DNA of 64,000 nucleotides. It comes from Bacillus massilinigeriensis (lineage in GTDB: Bacteria > Bacillota > Bacilli > Bacillales > Cytobacillaceae). The notes beneath the pieces were generated by a model, which was not told where the DNA came from, did no database searches, and saw only the letters and a program-made list of their open reading frames with translations. The stretch spans positions 3,535,404 to 3,599,403 of the forward strand of contig NZ_LT630337.1 of the NCBI RefSeq assembly GCF_900117315.1. Reading direction: 5' to 3'. Shown in pieces: positions 1-7,780 of this stretch. Within the stretch, counting starts at the first letter, position 1; each line of letters begins with the position of its first letter. The position numbers and the translations under genes are program-made.

Positions 1-2
1 TA

Positions 3-227
3 GATCCACATGAAAAAAATGAATTGATATACCTTTTAAATGAGCAAATTTCTAGAATAGAATCGGTGTTATCCGGCCGTATGGAAGAAAAAATAAAACA
101 GCCATATACAACATCTACAGGTCTTGAATTAGTAACAATTGGAGAATTGATTAGTTTTTGTTTATATCATGAAGGTATGCACTTTGGCGCAATCAAAAAT
201 ATTCATAACTTAACTAGAAACATATAA
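3..227 (+). CDS. DinB-like family protein, C-terminal part (cut by window edge)
   Basis: The frame is open from the window edge to a TAA stop at 225-227, so only about 74 C-terminal residues are visible. The segment HEGMHFGAIKNIHNL resembles the last helix of the DinB/YfiT four-helix bundle, where the His residues normally bind a divalent metal. DinB-like proteins of Bacillaceae are often damage-inducible or thiol-dependent enzymes of unknown substrate. The first possible start inside the window is a TTG at 24, but the frame stays open upstream of it, so it is probably internal. The family call rests on one short motif. The true start and full length cannot be seen. Confidence 0.5.
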   Translation, partial: DPHEKNELIYLLNEQISRIESVLSGRMEEKIKQPYTTSTGLELVTIGELISFCLYHEGMHFGAIKNIHNLTRNI

Positions 228-302
228 GGTAAGAATGGTTTACAATTATGTGTATTAGGATTGTAGTAAGTTTAATATATAGCTATGTTAATTTTATATA
301 AG

Positions 303-329
303 TGAGACCTTCTTGATTAGAAGGTCTCA
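303..329. terminator. Hairpin terminator after the DinB-like gene
   Basis: An 11-bp perfect inverted repeat (TGAGACCTTCT / AGAAGGTCTCA) with a 5-nt loop lies 75 bases after the stop codon of the DinB-like gene. The downstream tract is only moderately T-rich. It lies between that plus-strand gene and a minus-strand remnant, so it may work in both directions. Confidence 0.6.
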
Positions 330-368
330 TAGTTCCTACACCTTTTGATTTACAATTCTCATAAATAC

Positions 369-577
369 TTAACGAATAAACGCTTTTTCCTGATTTGCCA
401 GAGCATCTTTCAGCCAATAAGGGTGCATTTTCATTAAATCAGGTGGTAAAGAACTTTGTTCAAAGAATTGAATATCCAGTGATTCTGAATTATTGCAACG
501 AAGTTTCCCCCCAATAATTTTTGCTAAAAAACAAGTTGTTATAAAATGGATCTTTTCTCCGTTAGGGTAAGGTCCTC
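369..577 (-). pseudogene. NUDIX hydrolase remnant (C-terminal fragment)
   Basis: The minus strand encodes about 68 residues ending in a TAA at 369-371. They include PNGEKIHFITTCFLAK, GGKLRC and SESLDIQFF, followed by a tail ending LANQEKAFIR. This matches the second half of small NUDIX hydrolases, after the NUDIX box. The frame meets a TGA just upstream of the fragment, and no NUDIX box (GX5EX7REUXEEXGU) or start codon is present. The N-terminal half has therefore been lost, apparently where the MFS remnant begins. The assignment comes from reading the translation and was not searched against a database. Confidence 0.5.
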
Positions 578-600
578 ATATTTATCTTACAGATAGAGTT

Positions 601-1736
601 CGTTTGGCTGTGGGTTGGATCACATTGTTTATTATGGGAACAGATTTGTTTGTAGTTTCTCCATTATTGCCATTTATCTCTCAAGACTATGGGATTTCCC
701 CTGCTGTAGCAGGATGGATGGTTACAGTTTTTGCATAACTTATGCTATTTTTGCTCCTTTTTTTGATGGCTATCCGACAAAAAGGAAAAGGGTTTCCTTA
801 TCACTGGTGGCTTATTTCTTTTTGCTTTATCGAACGTATTGACGGTTTTAGCCCCTTCGTATTCGTGGTTAATCATCAGTCGTGTTTTAGTTGGCTTATC
901 TGTTGCCTCAATTACCCCATTAATTTACTCAATTATTGGAGACATAGCGCCTCCTACCGACGGGGAGTATACGCTTTCTATCGTCGTTTCAGAACATTTA
1001 ATGGCTCTTTGGGTAGGATCACCTCTTGGAACATTGTTAGAGCCTCTTGTTGGTTTGCGTTCCCTATTTTTTATAATGGTAGCTGTTGGAGCCGCTTTAG
1101 CCGTTGTCAATTTCAAAACATGGAGATCGATTCACCAAAATCATTCAGGTAGAAATCTCATGCAAGGAAATCTATTTAGAATACTAGGTTCAAATCAGTA
1201 AGTGTAACGACTATCTGGGCGATTTCCATGTATGCTCTTTATGTTTATCTAGGGGCTGCACTTTATTCCGAAAACAACTTTTCATCATCTGAAATCGCAT
1301 TGGCTATTACGTTTTATGGAGTAGGTGCGGTTTAGGGAGTCTTACAAGTGGGCAACTAACCGATAAATTAGGGGAAAATATTGTTTCAAAGGTAACACTC
1401 ATTTTACTAACTATAAATTGCAATAGGTACTTTCTTTTCATCAGGCGATTGGCTGTTTACTTTTTCCTGTTCATGTGGGCATTGGTTGGGTATGGTGGAT
1501 TCGGGTCTTACCAAGCTCGACTTGCGGCTGAATATCCGAATGATCGGGGTATTTTGATGGCATGGAATAATACTGCCCTTTATGTTGGGATTACACTCGG
1601 TTCCATAATTGGAGGATATGTCATTACCAATTGGGGATATTTCATGCTCCCGTTTGTTTGTGCAGGTTCGGCAGCTATTAGTTTGATTCTTAGCACTCAA
1701 AAGGTAAAAGAAAAAAAGGATAAGGTATCCGGTTAG
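601..1736 (+). pseudogene. MFS transporter, multiply frameshifted
   Basis: Pieces of a 12-TM major facilitator follow one another in different frames. 601-735 encodes TM1-2, with residues such as GTDLFVVSPLLPFIS, then meets a TAA at 736. The next piece is read in the frame of 615-842 (TYAIFAPFF). It is followed by 839-1201 (APSYSWLIISRVLVG, then SPLGTLLEPLVG), then a piece from 1204 with an in-frame TAG near 1334, and finally 1449-1736, which carries the last helices and a lysine-rich C terminus. At least four lesions are needed, so no functional transporter can be made. The pattern resembles drug/sugar efflux MFS proteins, but the substrate is unknown. Confidence 0.8.
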
Positions 1737-1924
1737 CGAGCATTTGTTTCGTGTTTTAAATTTCTTTTAAAGTTATTAACCACCAGATTGAAGATTTCGA
1801 TTGGAAAGACGAATATGAGTTTTTCATTTTTGTTATTTTAAAAATCTACAACTGAAAAATCATTTTTCAATTAAAACATTTATTGGAAAAGGATAAAATG
1901 TCTTGAGAAGGTAGGTTAGTAAAA

Positions 1925-2239
1925 ATGTACATTTCACTTGATGAATTAATAGGAAAGCACGTTCGAATAGTACCAATGAAAAGGGGCCATATAAAAGGTT
2001 TGTACGATATTGGACAAATTGAAGATATATGGACACATTTACCAAAAACCATTCAAACATTAAATGATATGGAGTCTTTTGTCGAAGAAGCATTAGAGAA
2101 AAAAGAAGAAGGAAAAGAATTTCCGTTTGTTATTTTACTTCATGACAGAAAAATAATCGGTACTACACGATTCCTTGAAATCTCTAATAATAACAAAAGA
2201 AAACTAATCTTCCCAATAAAAAATCGCATCCATAACTAA
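1925..2239 (+). pseudogene. GNAT acetyltransferase, 3'-truncated
   Basis: The start at 1925 is followed by a typical N-terminal half of a RimJ/RimL-like GNAT protein. It has the opening GKHVRIVPM, then FPFVILLHDRKIIGTTRFLEIS around residues 70-90. In intact relatives the acetyl-CoA-binding motif A (Q/RxxGxG/A) follows directly. Here the reading frame breaks after SNNNK, near 2195, and continues into unrelated sequence that is antisense to the end of the next gene. Motif A and the whole C-terminal half are missing, so this is probably a dead fragment joined to foreign DNA. Confidence 0.65.
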
Positions 2240-2794
2240 ATACTCTCTAGGTTCACGATAGATTGTTGGAATTTTCGTTTGAAAAGATAAAGATTGATTC
2301 AATTTTTCAGCTTCTAATAGTTCATAATCAAACTCTTTTAATGCTTGTTTCAATTTTTCTGCTATTGTTTGGAATTTCTCGCTTAAATACAATCGTTTGG
2401 GACCATCAAGTAAGGAACCATAAGCCCCACCAACAACTTCGTTAGTTTCGATATGAATTGTTTTATATCTGTCATCTTCGCCCATGATAGCTACAGGTGC
2501 TAAACGACAAATATCAATAATTATCCCATCTGTCTTTATCTCTCGACGACCGTACTTTTCTTCAACAACTATAACATCTTCTTTTTGATAACAAAAAAAT
2601 TCAACAAAGGAGGCGTATCCACTGCCAAAATGATTCCACTCTGGTTCACATATTAAATTAGGAATACGATTTATTCGATGAAGTAACCGTTGGATATGTG
2701 CTTCGATGTCTTGCTCACTATTTGTATCATAGGGGAACTTGTTCCCAATGATTTTTCCTTCAATTAAGTCTTGTAGTTGTTCATTAGAAAACAT
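2204..2794 (-). CDS. Hypothetical cytosolic protein (196 aa)
   Basis: I do not recognise this protein. The frame is open further upstream, but a good ribosome binding site (AGGAGAG) precedes the ATG at 2794, giving a 196-residue product starting MFSNEQLQDLIEGK. It has no signal peptide or membrane segment. It is acidic and rich in aromatic residues (EPEWNHFGSGYASFVEFFCY near residues 60-80). A segment reading KTIHIETNEVVGGAYGSLLDG suggests a mixed alpha/beta fold. Its size and the accessory setting would fit an immunity-type or orphan cargo protein, but nothing in the sequence proves this. Its 3' end overlaps the truncated GNAT fragment on the other strand. Confidence 0.6.
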   Translation of the reverse strand: MFSNEQLQDLIEGKIIGNKFPYDTNSEQDIEAHIQRLLHRINRIPNLICEPEWNHFGSGYASFVEFFCYQKEDVIVVEEKYGRREIKTDGIIIDICRLAPVAIMGEDDRYKTIHIETNEVVGGAYGSLLDGPKRLYLSEKFQTIAEKLKQALKEFDYELLEAEKLNQSLSFQTKIPTIYREPREYLVMDAIFYWED

Positions 2795-2926
2795 ATATGA
2801 ATCACTCTCCTTTTTTTCTTGATTATGGGCCGATTCATAACGAAAAAGCACATTTTGTACTCTTGAAATGCGCCCGTTTTGTTGAATAAGAAAATGAAAC
2901 ATTACCGATGTTCCAATAATGCCCCG

Positions 2927-3241
2927 TTAGTTGAGAAAATAATTATCAACGGCTAACCAATAAAAAATTATTGCGCAAATAAACCAAATTAAATAATGTT
3001 TAGGATTTTTTTTGTTAACTATATAGTTTTCTATACCAATTAATAGGACTCCTGTACCAATCATAAGATCCATAATTACTGAATAATTCCAATAGTTCAT
3101 ATTTCCAATATTATTTCTTGCTAATAAGCCCGAAAATATTGCAATAATAAATAGTGTAAACTGTGCATACATCAGCGGTTTAACTCTTTGTCCACCTTTT
3201 TCAAAGAAAACACTTATTAATTTTTTTAAAGGTGATTTCAT
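2927..3241 (-). CDS. Small membrane protein of unknown function (104 aa)
   Basis: The product begins with a basic stretch (MKSPLKKLISVFFEKGGQR) followed by three hydrophobic segments. These lie at about residues 24-42 (MYAQFTLFIIAIFSGLLA), 54-70 (SVIMDLMIGTGVLLIGI) and 81-99 (HYLIWFICAIIFYWLAV). That predicts a three-TM protein with the basic end inside the cell. A weak G-rich ribosome binding site precedes the ATG. The gene stands alone, in the same orientation as its neighbours, in a run of small single-gene units. No family is recognised. Confidence 0.55.
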   Translation of the reverse strand: MKSPLKKLISVFFEKGGQRVKPLMYAQFTLFIIAIFSGLLARNNIGNMNYWNYSVIMDLMIGTGVLLIGIENYIVNKKNPKHYLIWFICAIIFYWLAVDNYFLN

Positions 3242-3393
3242 TCGGAAAAGCCCCCGTAAACTACTTTATTTAATTTAACGTCTAATGTAGATTTTAACAT
3301 TGATTTTTTAATTCGTTATAGTGAGAAAATTATTCCAGCACTAAAGTTTTCCTCTTGCGCTATTCCGCCAGTTAGCAAAAGAAAGAAGTGACT

Positions 3394-3414
3394 GACTGTT
3401 CTTCTTGAACAATC
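3394..3414 (-). terminator. Imperfect hairpin after the split membrane-protein gene
   Basis: Read on the minus strand, GATTGTTC and GAACAGTC form an 8-bp stem with one mismatch, followed by a T/C-rich tract. It lies just past the stop of the interrupted small membrane-protein gene. A closely related GCGATTG...CAGTCGC hairpin follows another minus-strand gene at 6771-6795, so this is a recurring terminator type in the region. Confidence 0.4.
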
Positions 3415-3700
3415 GCACCCGTTGATTTGAATAACTACGATGGAGGTCCCATTAAATATGTGGCAAACGTAACCAAAATACTTATAAATAAACTTATAAT
3501 ATTTAAAATGATTGAAACTATGGAAAGTAATCGATTTTTATTTATGAATTTAATTGAGTAAATTAAGCCGAATGTAAAAAGTATAAGTAAGAAAATATAA
3601 ATGAAATCTGGTTCAAAATTATATGGATTCAACAGAAAGATGGCATTGGGAGTATAAATAATTTTGTGTAATTGGTTTTTAGAGCCAAATAATATATAAA

Positions 3701-3815
3701 GGCTTTACATGGAGTGGCGGGCATGATAGGCTTGGCTGCCAGGCGATACCTCGGTTTTTAAGAAGGTATCGCCCAATCGCCATAAATCATGCCCGCAGAG
3801 GCTCCGTGTCAAGCC
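3701..3815 (-). repeat. Long nested hairpin between the transposase stop and the IS end
   Basis: Three nested inverted repeats share one axis. The outer pair is 3701-3714 with 3802-3815 (12 of 14 match). The middle pair is 3717-3727 with 3786-3796 (GCGGGCATGAT, perfect). The inner pair is 3742-3750 with 3765-3773 (GGCGATACC, perfect). A further small stem (AAGCCG/CGGCTT, 3811-3833) overlaps the transposase stop. The RNA made from the minus strand would fold into a hairpin over 100 nt long. It may act as a terminator or shield against read-through, but its role is inferred. Confidence 0.7.
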
Positions 3816-3831
3816 GGCACTAACCTTCGGC

Positions 3832-5049
3832 TTAAGCAGTCAGTTCATTCGCCAACCTATCCCCATAATAAATAGCCAGTTGTGATATACATTCTTTCCA
3901 TCCTCTTACAGGCATAGTCCATTTCTTTGATATTTCCATAGTAGCCAGATAGATAATCTTTCTCAGTGAATCATCCGTTGGATAGGCTGTCTTTGTCTTG
4001 GTGACTTTCCTGAGCTGGCGATGATAGCCTTCAATGGTATTTGTAGTATAGATGAGCCTTCTGATTTCGGCAGGATAACTAAAATAAGCAGTCAGTTCCA
4101 GCCAGTTTGTTTCCCATGATTTGATGATGATAGGGTGTTTCTTGCTCCATTTCTCTTTAAAGTTGGCAAACTCAAGTTCTGCCTCTTCTAGGGTAATGGC
4201 TTGGTAGACTTTCTTGAGGTCAGCCATCACAGCCTTCTGCTCCTTATACGATACGAATTTCATAGAATTACGGATTTGATGAATGACACAAAGCTGAAGG
4301 ACCGTTTGTGGAAAGACAGAGCTAATGGCCTCTGAAAAGCCAGAAAGATTGTCTTTACAAGCAATCAAGATATCCTGAATCCCTCTGTTCTTTAGGTCAT
4401 TACATACTCCTAACCAGAAACTTGCACTCTCACTTTCTCCAATCCATATTCCAAGAATCTCCTTATGTCCCGATAGATTGATCCCTAAAACACTATAAGC
4501 AGCTTTACTAACAATACGGTTTTCCTTTCGGACTTTGAAATGAATGGCATCAAGGAACACGATAGGATAAACCCGATCTAAAGGTCGAGATTGCCATTCT
4601 ACAATAAGAGGCATAATTTTGTCTGTAATTTTACTGACCATGGTTGGAGAGACATCAATCCCATATAAGTCCTTCATCTGATCCTCAATGTCTCTAGTAG
4701 ACATACCTTTGGAATATAGACCAATAATCTGATCTTCCAATCCGTTAGCAGTGGTCTCATATTTCTTAATAATTTGCGGGTCGTATTCGCCTTTACGATC
4801 CCTAGGGATATCCAATTCTGTATTGCCAAACCTTGTTTTCACTGTTTTTTTACTATATCCATTTCGGCTATTTCCAGAGTGGTCACCTGCATTATCATGT
4901 TTGGAATAGCCGAGATGATCTTCTATTTCAGCCTCAAATACTTGTTGGATAGTATCCTTAAACAACATCTTTAATTTTTCCTGAATATCTTCCACGGTAC
5001 GGCAGTCTTTAGCTAATTCCTCAGCTAATGGGTTTCTTCTGTTTTGCAT
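3832..5049 (-). CDS. IS256-family (mutator-type) DDE transposase
   Basis: This 405-residue protein catalyses movement of the surrounding element, probably by the copy-out-paste-in route known for the family. The DDE residues are visible: Asp167 in VFLDAIHFKV, Asp233 in CKDNLSGF and Glu340 in TTNTIEGYHRQLRK. The C/H block between the second D and the E (CVIHQIRNS, about residues 254-262) is also present. The N-terminal part, with EIEDHLGYSKHD, is the usual DNA-binding region. The length is normal for the family, there is no internal stop, and the ends of the element are intact, so it is likely active or recently active. An ATG start at 5049 is preceded by AGGAGATGAT. Confidence 0.97.
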   Translation of the reverse strand: MQNRRNPLAEELAKDCRTVEDIQEKLKMLFKDTIQQVFEAEIEDHLGYSKHDNAGDHSGNSRNGYSKKTVKTRFGNTELDIPRDRKGEYDPQIIKKYETTANGLEDQIIGLYSKGMSTRDIEDQMKDLYGIDVSPTMVSKITDKIMPLIVEWQSRPLDRVYPIVFLDAIHFKVRKENRIVSKAAYSVLGINLSGHKEILGIWIGESESASFWLGVCNDLKNRGIQDILIACKDNLSGFSEAISSVFPQTVLQLCVIHQIRNSMKFVSYKEQKAVMADLKKVYQAITLEEAELEFANFKEKWSKKHPIIIKSWETNWLELTAYFSYPAEIRRLIYTTNTIEGYHRQLRKVTKTKTAYPTDDSLRKIIYLATMEISKKWTMPVRGWKECISQLAIYYGDRLANELTA

Positions 5050-5347
5050 AATCGATCATCTCCTTAGTTGGTAAGTATAACCAATTACACAAAACTTTTT
5101 ACATTCTCATGGCATTCATCACGATAAGCAAACTCATTATTAAGTAATATCGTTTCATTTTCTTCCCCCTAATGTTGGAGCAATAATACACAAATAGTAC
5201 CCGGATAGCTTCTTAAATTATGCTGCCGTAACAACACCTTGTTTCACTGAAGTACCCGTTAGCTTAATAATATTGCTATCTTTTTACTTGGTCTTTATTG
5301 GATTGGATATACCACATTGGCACTTCCATCAGTTTTCCTTCATCTTC

Positions 5348-5455
5348 CTAATGACCTGTGAGCAAAACCTCAAATACAATAGCATCTTCTTTAATTTCAA
5401 CTACTTTAACCCATATTTCTTCAAATTTTAGTGTTTCACCTATTTTAAAGTCCAT
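5348..5455 (-). CDS. Possible small protein (35 aa)
   Basis: A short frame starts at an ATG (5455), nine bases after a strong AAAAGGAG ribosome binding site, and ends at TAG (5348). The product is acidic, starting MDFKIGETLKFEEIWVKV and ending VFEVLLTGH. Its alternating hydrophobic pattern suggests a small beta barrel of the kind seen in short KOW/Hfq-like or DUF proteins. The good ribosome binding site and plausible composition argue for a real gene. The short length is the main doubt, and no family is recognised. Confidence 0.4.
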   Translation of the reverse strand: MDFKIGETLKFEEIWVKVVEIKEDAIVFEVLLTGH

Positions 5456-5530
5456 TTGAAAAAACTCCTTTTGACATTACTTACTTTTCTTTAACTATTC
5501 TGTTGGTTAGTTGAAGATAATCCTACATTT

Positions 5531-5767
5531 CTAGATTGGGCTAATAGTGATATTCATATCATCAATGTCATTTTCATTAGATACCATTCCGAATATCCTA
5601 CAATTACCGCATTTTTTACATTCAAACATATATCTTATTTCCTCGTTATACTCATTTGCTTTTTCTTCGCTTTGAAATTCTGTTTTAAGAGTGCTTTTAT
5701 ACCATTTGTTATCAGAACACACATCACATTTTAATTCCTTACCCCAAATTTTTACTTCGTATAACAT
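5531..5767 (-). CDS. Small zinc-ribbon-like protein (78 aa)
   Basis: The protein has two CxxC pairs, CDVC at about residues 14-17 and CKKC at about 50-53, the usual spacing of a zinc ribbon or treble-clef knuckle. A third cysteine (NCRIFG) follows the second pair. The start ATG at 5767 is preceded by GAGGTG at normal distance. Two-knuckle proteins of this size bind zinc and may contact nucleic acid or a partner protein, but no function can be assigned. It stands alone, in the same orientation as its neighbours. Confidence 0.6.
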   Translation of the reverse strand: MLYEVKIWGKELKCDVCSDNKWYKSTLKTEFQSEEKANEYNEEIRYMFECKKCGNCRIFGMVSNENDIDDMNITISPI

Positions 5768-5821
5768 TGAAAAGACACCTCACAATATTAGCAATTACTT
5801 ATAAATTCAGCTAAGTTAGGA

Positions 5822-6239
5822 TTATTTCCTTCTTTCACTAACTTGAGTTACCATAATAATAGCTAGATTTAATTCGTCACGCATTCGGATAATAAGGTTC
5901 ATCATATCCTCCGTCGTTTTTGAGTCTAGGTTTCCTGTAGGTTCATCTGCCAGTAATATCGCTGGTTTGTGTATTATTGCTCTGGCTAAAGCTACCCGTT
6001 GTTGTTGTCCTCCCGATAATTGAGAAGGCAGGTGTTTTTTTTTCATACAATCCTACCATTCTCAAAATTATATCCGTTTCTTCCCTTATGTAACTTAAAG
6101 ACTTCTTTTGCAATAAAAGTGGGAGCGAGACATTTTCTTTTACCGTTAGACCTGAAAGAAGATTGAAAAATTGAAATACAAATCCATTATAATTTCTTCG
6201 ATAGAATGAAGCCTGTGGCTCCTTATGAAAGTCTTTCAC
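5822..6239 (-). pseudogene. MacB/LolD-type ABC transporter ATPase, truncated and frameshifted
   Basis: Two overlapping minus-strand frames together give the C-terminal two thirds of an ABC ATPase. 6239 to about 6046 carries the Q-loop region (NGFVFQFFNLLSGLTVKENV). 6046-5822 carries the signature [13 protein letters not shown], Walker [14 protein letters not shown] and the start of the H-loop strand. The two parts are separated by a frameshift at a T-run near 6040. The Walker A segment (about 80 residues) is absent, and the H-loop reads TQVSERRK instead of the usual THD. No permease gene is nearby. It is the remnant of an antimicrobial-peptide or MacB-type exporter. Confidence 0.85.
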
Positions 6240-6258
6240 AAAAGGGGAATGACATTTC

Positions 6259-6675
6259 TTAATCAGTTATTATCCCTCTCACCATACAATCATTTTCTTT
6301 AAAGTTAAATTTTTTATAAAAATTATGTGCATCTTTAGTAGCTAAAGCAAAACGAGTATATTTTATTTCTGGATGTTCTAAAATACATTCAATCAACCAG
6401 TAACCCAGCCCGTTACTTCTATAATTTTCGTCAATTACAACATCTAAAAGCCATGAAAAAACAGCTTTATCAGTAACAACCCTAGCAAAACCTATTTGTT
6501 TATCATTATGATACATACCAAAAGAAATAGAATTTTTAATACTCTTTTCAATTGTTTCTTTCGTTCTATCTGATGCCCAATATGTATTCGATAACAAATG
6601 AAAAACAGTTTTTAAATCTAACAATAAAATATCATCACTTACCATAAAATCATCTTTAGTCCAATACAACAACAC
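6259..6675 (-). CDS. GNAT family N-acetyltransferase (138 aa)
   Basis: This is a compact single-domain GNAT protein, expected to transfer acetyl from acetyl-CoA to an unknown amine. Motif D/A is visible as FSWLLDVVIDENYRSNGLGYWLIE, with the pyrophosphate-binding RSNGLG at about residues 86-91. The C-terminal strand reads YTRFALATKDAHNFYKKFNF, the usual ATxxAxxFYxKxGF motif B. The start is taken as a GTG at 6675 behind GGGGGAA; an ATG ten codons later is possible. Length and motifs look intact, in contrast to the broken GNAT copy at 1925-2239. Its acetyl acceptor cannot be deduced. Confidence 0.8.
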   Translation of the reverse strand: MLLYWTKDDFMVSDDILLLDLKTVFHLLSNTYWASDRTKETIEKSIKNSISFGMYHNDKQIGFARVVTDKAVFSWLLDVVIDENYRSNGLGYWLIECILEHPEIKYTRFALATKDAHNFYKKFNFKENDCMVRGIITD

Positions 6676-6770
6676 TATTCCCCCAATATATAAAATATCT
6701 GATATCTAATAATTCTTTGTTAGTGATTGAAATCCTTGTTAAATTAAACTGCTGTTTCGTTAGTAAAAAA

Positions 6771-6795
6771 GCGACTGCCCTTATTGAACAATCGC
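6771..6795 (-). terminator. Terminator of the 101-aa secreted protein gene
   Basis: On the minus strand, GCGATTG and CAGTCGC form a 7-bp stem with one mismatch around an 11-nt loop, followed immediately by TTTTTT. It starts about 5 bases after the stop codon of the gene at 6801-7106. Confidence 0.7.
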
Positions 6796-6800
6796 ATCGT

Positions 6801-7106
6801 TTAATTAAGATTTTTTGCTTCCACATTTTCTCTATCTGGCAAAGGCATACTATATATACTTAATTTATCTTCAGGATTTGGTAAAGGTAAAAGTGCATTA
6901 GGTTTGTTCTCTTTATTAAGGAACTTCTCCAATTGCTTTTCCTGTTGTTGCTTTTCTCTTTCAGAAAGTTGATTGTTGTATATCCTTTTTCCCGTTAAAT
7001 TAATATTCTGTTGATTTTCACCACTATTTGCAGTTTGTTTAAAAGCTCCGTTAATAAGGAGTAACACAGTAAAAACAGAGACCAATATGAAAGATAATTT
7101 TCTCAT
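6801..7106 (-). CDS. Small secreted or membrane-anchored protein of unknown function (101 aa)
   Basis: The product begins with a clear export signal: MRK, then the hydrophobic run LSFILVSVFTVLLLI and a small-residue region around NGAFKQTANS. The rest is hydrophilic, with a Gln/Lys/Glu-rich stretch (SEREKQQQEKQLEKFL, about residues 48-63) that may form a helix, and a proline-containing tail (ALLPLPNPEDK). AGAAAGGAG precedes the ATG at good distance, and a terminator follows directly, so the gene is a complete single unit. No family is recognised. Confidence 0.6.
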   Translation of the reverse strand: MRKLSFILVSVFTVLLLINGAFKQTANSGENQQNINLTGKRIYNNQLSEREKQQQEKQLEKFLNKENKPNALLPLPNPEDKLSIYSMPLPDRENVEAKNLN

Positions 7107-7224
7107 TTTAACTCCTTTCTAAGTTTTCATATTATTATTATTTAATATATTCACTGCTCGCACTTATACTTCCTTCTTTTACTATCGAGCCGATTGTGGA
7201 AGATCTAAATTTCTATTATTTGGT

Positions 7225-7443
7225 TTAGCTGAACATAAGACTATTCTTATCAAAATACTTCGTAACTTCCTCGGTAAATCCGTAATCCTCAATCCATACA
7301 AAAATTTCATCCTCTAATTTTTGTATTGCCTCATTTTCGATTTCATTTTCTGAATAAAGATTCATATCGACTAGCCGTGTAATAGAAACTAGAAAGTTAT
7401 AGCCTTTTTTCCATAGCTTCTTTTTTTCTACATCATTTGACAT
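7225..7443 (-). CDS. Hypothetical small protein (about 72 aa)
   Basis: The frame is open up to 7593, but the upstream part crosses a perfect terminator hairpin and reads like non-coding DNA. The likely start is therefore the ATG at 7443, giving MSNDVEKKKLWKKGYNFLVS and ending DKNSLMFS. The product is charged and probably helical, with an acidic C-terminal half (ENEAIQKLEDEIFVWIEDYG). There is no clear ribosome binding site in front of the ATG, so the start and even the reality of the gene are uncertain. No family is recognised. Confidence 0.35.
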   Translation of the reverse strand: MSNDVEKKKLWKKGYNFLVSITRLVDMNLYSENEIENEAIQKLEDEIFVWIEDYGFTEEVTKYFDKNSLMFS

Positions 7444-7780
7444 TATTACATATATTGTTTTTGTCAATAGTAATCTACTTCTCTTACATAAACATATATA
7501 TCTTGACAATGAAATTGGCTTGCTTTGAAATAAAGTATGATTAAAAAAACATTGAAAAAATCCTTGATTAACGGCAAATAAAAAAGAATTCATTTTGAAA
7601 CCTGATCAAAATGAATTCTTCCTTTGTAATTTAGTATTTTTTTATAAAAGAGTTTAATCATTTTGCGTTACGTACGTCAACAATCAAACCCTATTACTTT
7701 TCATAAATTTGGCATCAAATGAAACCATATTTAGTCATCATAATAGAAATTATAGTTTTATAACGCTTTTATCATATCTA
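7444..7780. other. Gene-free stretch holding one terminator
   Basis: This AT-rich stretch lies downstream of the SIR2-like gene pair. Apart from the perfect hairpin at 7584-7620, I see no gene, repeat or promoter that can be supported. Confidence 0.5.
7584..7620 (-). terminator. Perfect 15-bp hairpin, terminator of the SIR2-like operon
   Basis: AAGAATTCATTTTGA and its exact complement TCAAAATGAATTCTT flank a 7-nt loop. On the minus strand a run of T follows (TTTTTATTTG), so it should end transcription from the 9173-7781 gene pair. T-rich sequence on the other side could make it bidirectional. Confidence 0.8.

Larger units (their letters stand above)
3648..5108 (-). mobile_element. IS256-family insertion sequence (1461 bp)
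   Basis: The element is bounded by the 8-bp direct repeat ATGGCATT at 3640-3647 and 5109-5116. Its ends are imperfect 28-bp inverted repeats (3648-3675 and 5081-5108) that match at about 23 positions and share the core TTTTGTGTAATTGG. It contains one transposase gene on the minus strand and about 180 bp of non-coding DNA between that gene's stop and the left end. Target duplications of 8-9 bp and ends of this size are usual for the IS256 family. It interrupts a small membrane-protein gene. Confidence 0.93.
3435..5158 (-). pseudogene. Small three-TM membrane protein gene split by the IS256-family element
   Basis: The 5' part runs from an ATG at 5158 (with an AGGGGGAAG ribosome binding site) to 5109 and encodes MKRYYLIMSLLIVMNA plus two bases. 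The insertion and one copy of the 8-bp target duplication follow. The 3' part resumes at 3639 and runs to the stop at 3435. Removing the element and one duplication restores a continuous 84-residue frame: the broken codon becomes ATC (Ile17), followed by FLLNPYNFEPDF. The rebuilt protein has about three hydrophobic segments and ends LMGPPS. Its function is unknown. The halves carry no other lesions, so the insertion may be recent. Confidence 0.85.
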
